Source: an uncultured Lachnospira sp. (GTDB lineage Bacteria; Bacillota; Clostridia; Lachnospirales; Lachnospiraceae). Taken from it: DNA of 6,094 bases. Position numbers and translations under genes: made by a program. A model generated the notes under the pieces. It was not told the origin of the DNA. It was given only the letters and a program-made list of their open reading frames with translations, and did not search any database. Shown here in pieces: positions 3,524-6,094 of this stretch (positions within the stretch are counted from its first letter, which is position 1; every line of letters begins with the position of its first letter). The stretch lies in NCBI GenBank assembly GCA_900772425.1, contig CAAHEK010000059.1:1-6094 (forward strand), written 5' to 3'.

Positions 3524-6093
3524 TGTGAACTTCCGGCTCTGTTCTGCCTTGATGAATTTGCTGAGGAGCTTTCAGAAGCTTTCTTGGTGCTCTCCGTTGA
3601 TGAATTTGTAGGCTTGGTGGTTGATGAACTTCCGCTTGAAGAAGAACTTCCGGCCTTATGCATTGTACATATCTTTGACAATGTTTCATCGGTAATTACA
3701 TATTCTGCATCCTTTGTTGTATATCCTGATTCATTGCTTCCTATTGTGTTAGAAGCAGGTTTCTTGATATAAATCTTGGTTGTAATGCTTGAGCATCCTG
3801 AAGAAGCTACAAGACCTGATACATTACATATATTTACCTTTACGTGAGTATCGCAGCTTTCTGTAGGAACGGCATCAGCTGCAAAGTATTCTGTTATAAT
3901 CTGGCTTCCACGAGGATCTGAATCACACAGGCCTTCTACAGGAAGCTTTCCTGATTTTGAGCATACGGCAACTTCCACAATATCTTCCGGTTTTTCAAAT
4001 GTACCGGTAGGAAGAGATTCATGTATCTGTGACATTATATCTTTCCATATTCTTGTATGATTTACAGAAATTGTCTTAGAGTTATCATCGTAACCTGTCC
4101 AGATTGAAGCTGTATAGTAAGGAGTAAAGGCACAGAACCAGCTGTCTGTATTAAACTGGGTTGTACCTGTTTTACCTGCAACAGGCTGATTAGATAATCT
4201 CGCGGCGGTACCGGTACCGGATGTTATAACTGATTCCATTCCACTTGTGAGGAGCCATGCAGATGTTTCTTTAAGAACTTTGTGAGTCTCTTTCTGCGAA
4301 TTATCTATGATAACCTCTCCGTTACTGTCTAATACCTTGGTGTAATAAATAGGCTTTGTATATACACCCTTATTAGCAATTGCCGCATAAGCAGCAGTCA
4401 TATCCATATTGGTTACACCCTTTGTCATACCACCGAGTGCAAGAGACTGAACTACATCGTGGCTTCCATTAATTGCATTCTTTGGAGATACAAGTGTGGA
4501 AAGCCCGAATTTTTCAAGGTAACTAAAGCCTACCTGTGGAGTAATCTGAGTAAGGACTTTAACAGCAGGTACGTTTTGTGAAGCTGCAAGAGCCTCTCTT
4601 ACTGTCATAAGACCTCTGTAGTCACCCTCGGTATAGTTCTTAACAAGCTTAGCATCGGTTCCGCTGTAATAATAAGGGGCATCATCAATAGCGGAAGCAA
4701 GAGATATAGCACCTGTATCAATTCCCGGACCGTAAGCGACAAGAGGCTTGATAGAAGAACCTGGTTGTCTTGTTGTGTTGGTTGCACGGTTAAGAGTTCT
4801 GTTTGCTGTCTTTTCGCCTCGTCCTCCAACTATTACTTTTACATAACCGGTATGTTGATCCATTAATGTAAATGAAATCTGAGGCTGCATTGTATATGTC
4901 AATGATTCATAAGTAACAGTACCGCCGTCAGCAGTCATTGCTTCTTTGTACTGGTCAACATAGCCTTGGGCTTTTTCCTCATCGGTCTGTGTAAGACTGA
5001 AGTTAGACATTCCCTGAGTACTCTTAAACCATGTGTTTAATGTGTTGTGATTATAGTAATGGTATTTACCATCAGCATCTTTAACAGTTAAAGAATAATT
5101 TATAGAAAATTCTGTTCTTGAAGGATAATATGAAGAATCATTTAAAACGCTGTCTGCAATGTTCTGCATATCCATATCCTGTGTTGTATAAACCTGAAGA
5201 CCACCTTTGTAGATAAGGTTGGTAGCCTGGGCTTCTGTATAACCCTTCTGTGACATAAGGTCACTTACCAGTTCATCAATTACTTTATCAACAAAATAAG
5301 AGTTAGTTGAATTACTGTTTACAACTTCAATTCCCTGAAGTCTTGCATAAACATCATCTTCAACGGCTTCATTGTATTCTTCATCTGAAATATATCCCTG
5401 TTCTTTCATGTTGCTTAATACCTGAAGCTGACGGGTTCTGTTTCTGTCAGGATTCTTTAATGGATTAAGACCTGTAGGGCTTTTTGTTATAGAAGCTATT
5501 ACGGCACATTCACTAAGAGTAAGCTCTGAAACATCTTTATTAAAATATCCGTTGGCTGCGGCCTGAACACCATAATAGCCGTTACCTAAACTGATAGTAT
5601 TAAGATAATTTTCAAGGATTTCATTTTTGCTCATTTTGGTTTCCAGCTTAACTGCCAGATATTGTTCCTGTACTTTACGCTTAACCTTCTCTATATCGGT
5701 TTCGTTAAACGCACCATCGAAAACATTATTCTTAATGAGCTGCTGCGTTATCGTACTGGCTCCCTGAGACATTTTGCCTGATGAGAATATCAAAGCACCG
5801 GCTCTCATAATACCTTTTATATCAATACCGTTGTGTTCATAGAAACGTTCATCTTCAATAGCAATAAATGCATGCTGAAGATTGGAAGGAATCTGGTCAA
5901 TGCCAACAGATATTCTGTTAGAGCCTTCTGTTGATAATGTCTGGATTTCATTTTCATTGCAATCAAATATTTTGGTAGCATACCCTTCAGGTGATACATC
6001 TATGGATGCAATATCGGGTGCGCTTTCGATGATGCCCTGAATTGAGCCAAATGCCAGACATGATGCACTAACAACTAAGGCTACAGCAATAAC
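3511..6093 (-). CDS. Class A penicillin-binding protein (PBP1A type), 5' end outside window
   Basis: Bifunctional peptidoglycan synthase: glycosyltransferase plus DD-transpeptidase at the outer face of the cell membrane. The frame stays open to the window edge, so the internal Met at 5808 is not the start. Of 860 visible residues, 1-17 are the membrane anchor (VIAVALVVSASCLAFGS). The GT51 domain has the catalytic EDERFYEHNG (Glu80), GASTITQQ (111-118), KMSKNEILENYLN (153-165) and LGNGYYGVQAAANGYF. The transpeptidase domain has PGSSIKP with nucleophile Ser446, SQN (505-507) and KTGTT (641-645), so both active sites look intact. After the transpeptidase comes a stretch with six cysteines (711, 723, 747, 756, 767, 809), partly shared by clostridial class A PBPs, and then a Ser/Thr/Lys-rich tail (about 814-860). 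The promoter lies outside the window. The gene converges on spoVAE and ends within the 13-bp repeats. Confidence 0.96.
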   Translation of the reverse strand, partial: VIAVALVVSASCLAFGSIQGIIESAPDIASIDVSPEGYATKIFDCNENEIQTLSTEGSNRISVGIDQIPSNLQHAFIAIEDERFYEHNGIDIKGIMRAGALIFSSGKMSQGASTITQQLIKNNVFDGAFNETDIEKVKRKVQEQYLAVKLETKMSKNEILENYLNTISLGNGYYGVQAAANGYFNKDVSELTLSECAVIASITKSPTGLNPLKNPDRNRTRQLQVLSNMKEQGYISDEEYNEAVEDDVYARLQGIEVVNSNSTNSYFVDKVIDELVSDLMSQKGYTEAQATNLIYKGGLQVYTTQDMDMQNIADSVLNDSSYYPSRTEFSINYSLTVKDADGKYHYYNHNTLNTWFKSTQGMSNFSLTQTDEEKAQGYVDQYKEAMTADGGTVTYESLTYTMQPQISFTLMDQHTGYVKVIVGGRGEKTANRTLNRATNTTRQPGSSIKPLVAYGPGIDTGAISLASAIDDAPYYYSGTDAKLVKNYTEGDYRGLMTVREALAASQNVPAVKVLTQITPQVGFSYLEKFGLSTLVSPKNAINGSHDVVQSLALGGMTKGVTNMDMTAAYAAIANKGVYTKPIYYTKVLDSNGEVIIDNSQKETHKVLKETSAWLLTSGMESVITSGTGTAARLSNQPVAGKTGTTQFNTDSWFCAFTPYYTASIWTGYDDNSKTISVNHTRIWKDIMSQIHESLPTGTFEKPEDIVEVAVCSKSGKLPVEGLCDSDPRGSQIITEYFAADAVPTESCDTHVKVNICNVSGLVASSGCSSITTKIYIKKPASNTIGSNESGYTTKDAEYVITDETLSKICTMHKAGSSSSSGSSSTTKPTNSSTESTKKASESSSANSSRQNRAGSSQVNE

Positions 6094-6094
6094 C

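Noticed and set aside
3584..3772. Plus-strand open frame opposite the PBP Ser-rich tail
   Set aside because: It arises from the repetitive serine codons read on the other strand and has no SD.
3511..5808. PBP starting at the internal Met at 5808
   Set aside because: The frame continues upstream to 6093 and encodes the catalytic EDERFYEHNG motif and a membrane anchor, which a start at 5808 would delete.
1..6094. tRNA, rRNA, CRISPR array, insertion sequence, phage or defence island
   Set aside because: No repeat-spacer pattern, transposase, integrase or structural RNA signature is visible on either strand; all long frames are accounted for by ordinary sporulation, purine-salvage, methyltransferase and cell-wall genes.

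Overview
The window looks like the chromosome of an endospore-forming, AT-rich Clostridia species, most likely a Lachnospiraceae-type anaerobe. This rests on the spoVAC/spoVAD/spoVAE spore genes, strong AGGAGG-type ribosome binding sites and the style of the class A penicillin-binding protein. The lineage is inferred from protein appearance, not from a database search.

Layout. Positions 1-234 hold the 3' end of spoVAC. A 155-base gap follows with a good sigma-A-like promoter. Next come two plus-strand genes: xpt (xanthine phosphoribosyltransferase, 390-974) and a class I SAM-dependent methyltransferase (best start 1001, end 1822). A very AT-rich 193-base gap (1823-2015) holds an all-A/T hairpin, degenerate ~31-bp repeats, a possible forespore sigma-G promoter and a hairpin that captures the spoVAD Shine-Dalgarno. 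spoVAD (2016-3038) and spoVAE (3038-3397) overlap by one base (TAATG). A strong stem-loop at 3412-3453 sits between spoVAE and a convergent minus-strand class A PBP gene (3511-6093, running off the right edge). Four 13-bp tandem repeats (3472-3523) begin at the PBP stop codon.

How the genes fit. SpoVAC, SpoVAD and SpoVAE belong to the machinery that moves dipicolinic acid (DPA) into the forespore and releases it at germination. The genes are often adjacent, but here a housekeeping purine-salvage/methyltransferase pair with its own promoter separates spoVAC from spoVAD. spoVAD-spoVAE therefore needs its own promoter or readthrough. The gap before spoVAD could answer this: the likely sigma-G -10 lies inside the left half of the SD-capturing hairpin. 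A vegetative readthrough RNA would carry the whole hairpin (SD hidden, terminator-like), while a sigma-G RNA would start inside it and leave the SD free. This is the most interesting hypothesis in the window and is untested.

I see no rRNA, tRNA, CRISPR array, transposase, phage or defence gene, and no recognisable new multi-gene system.
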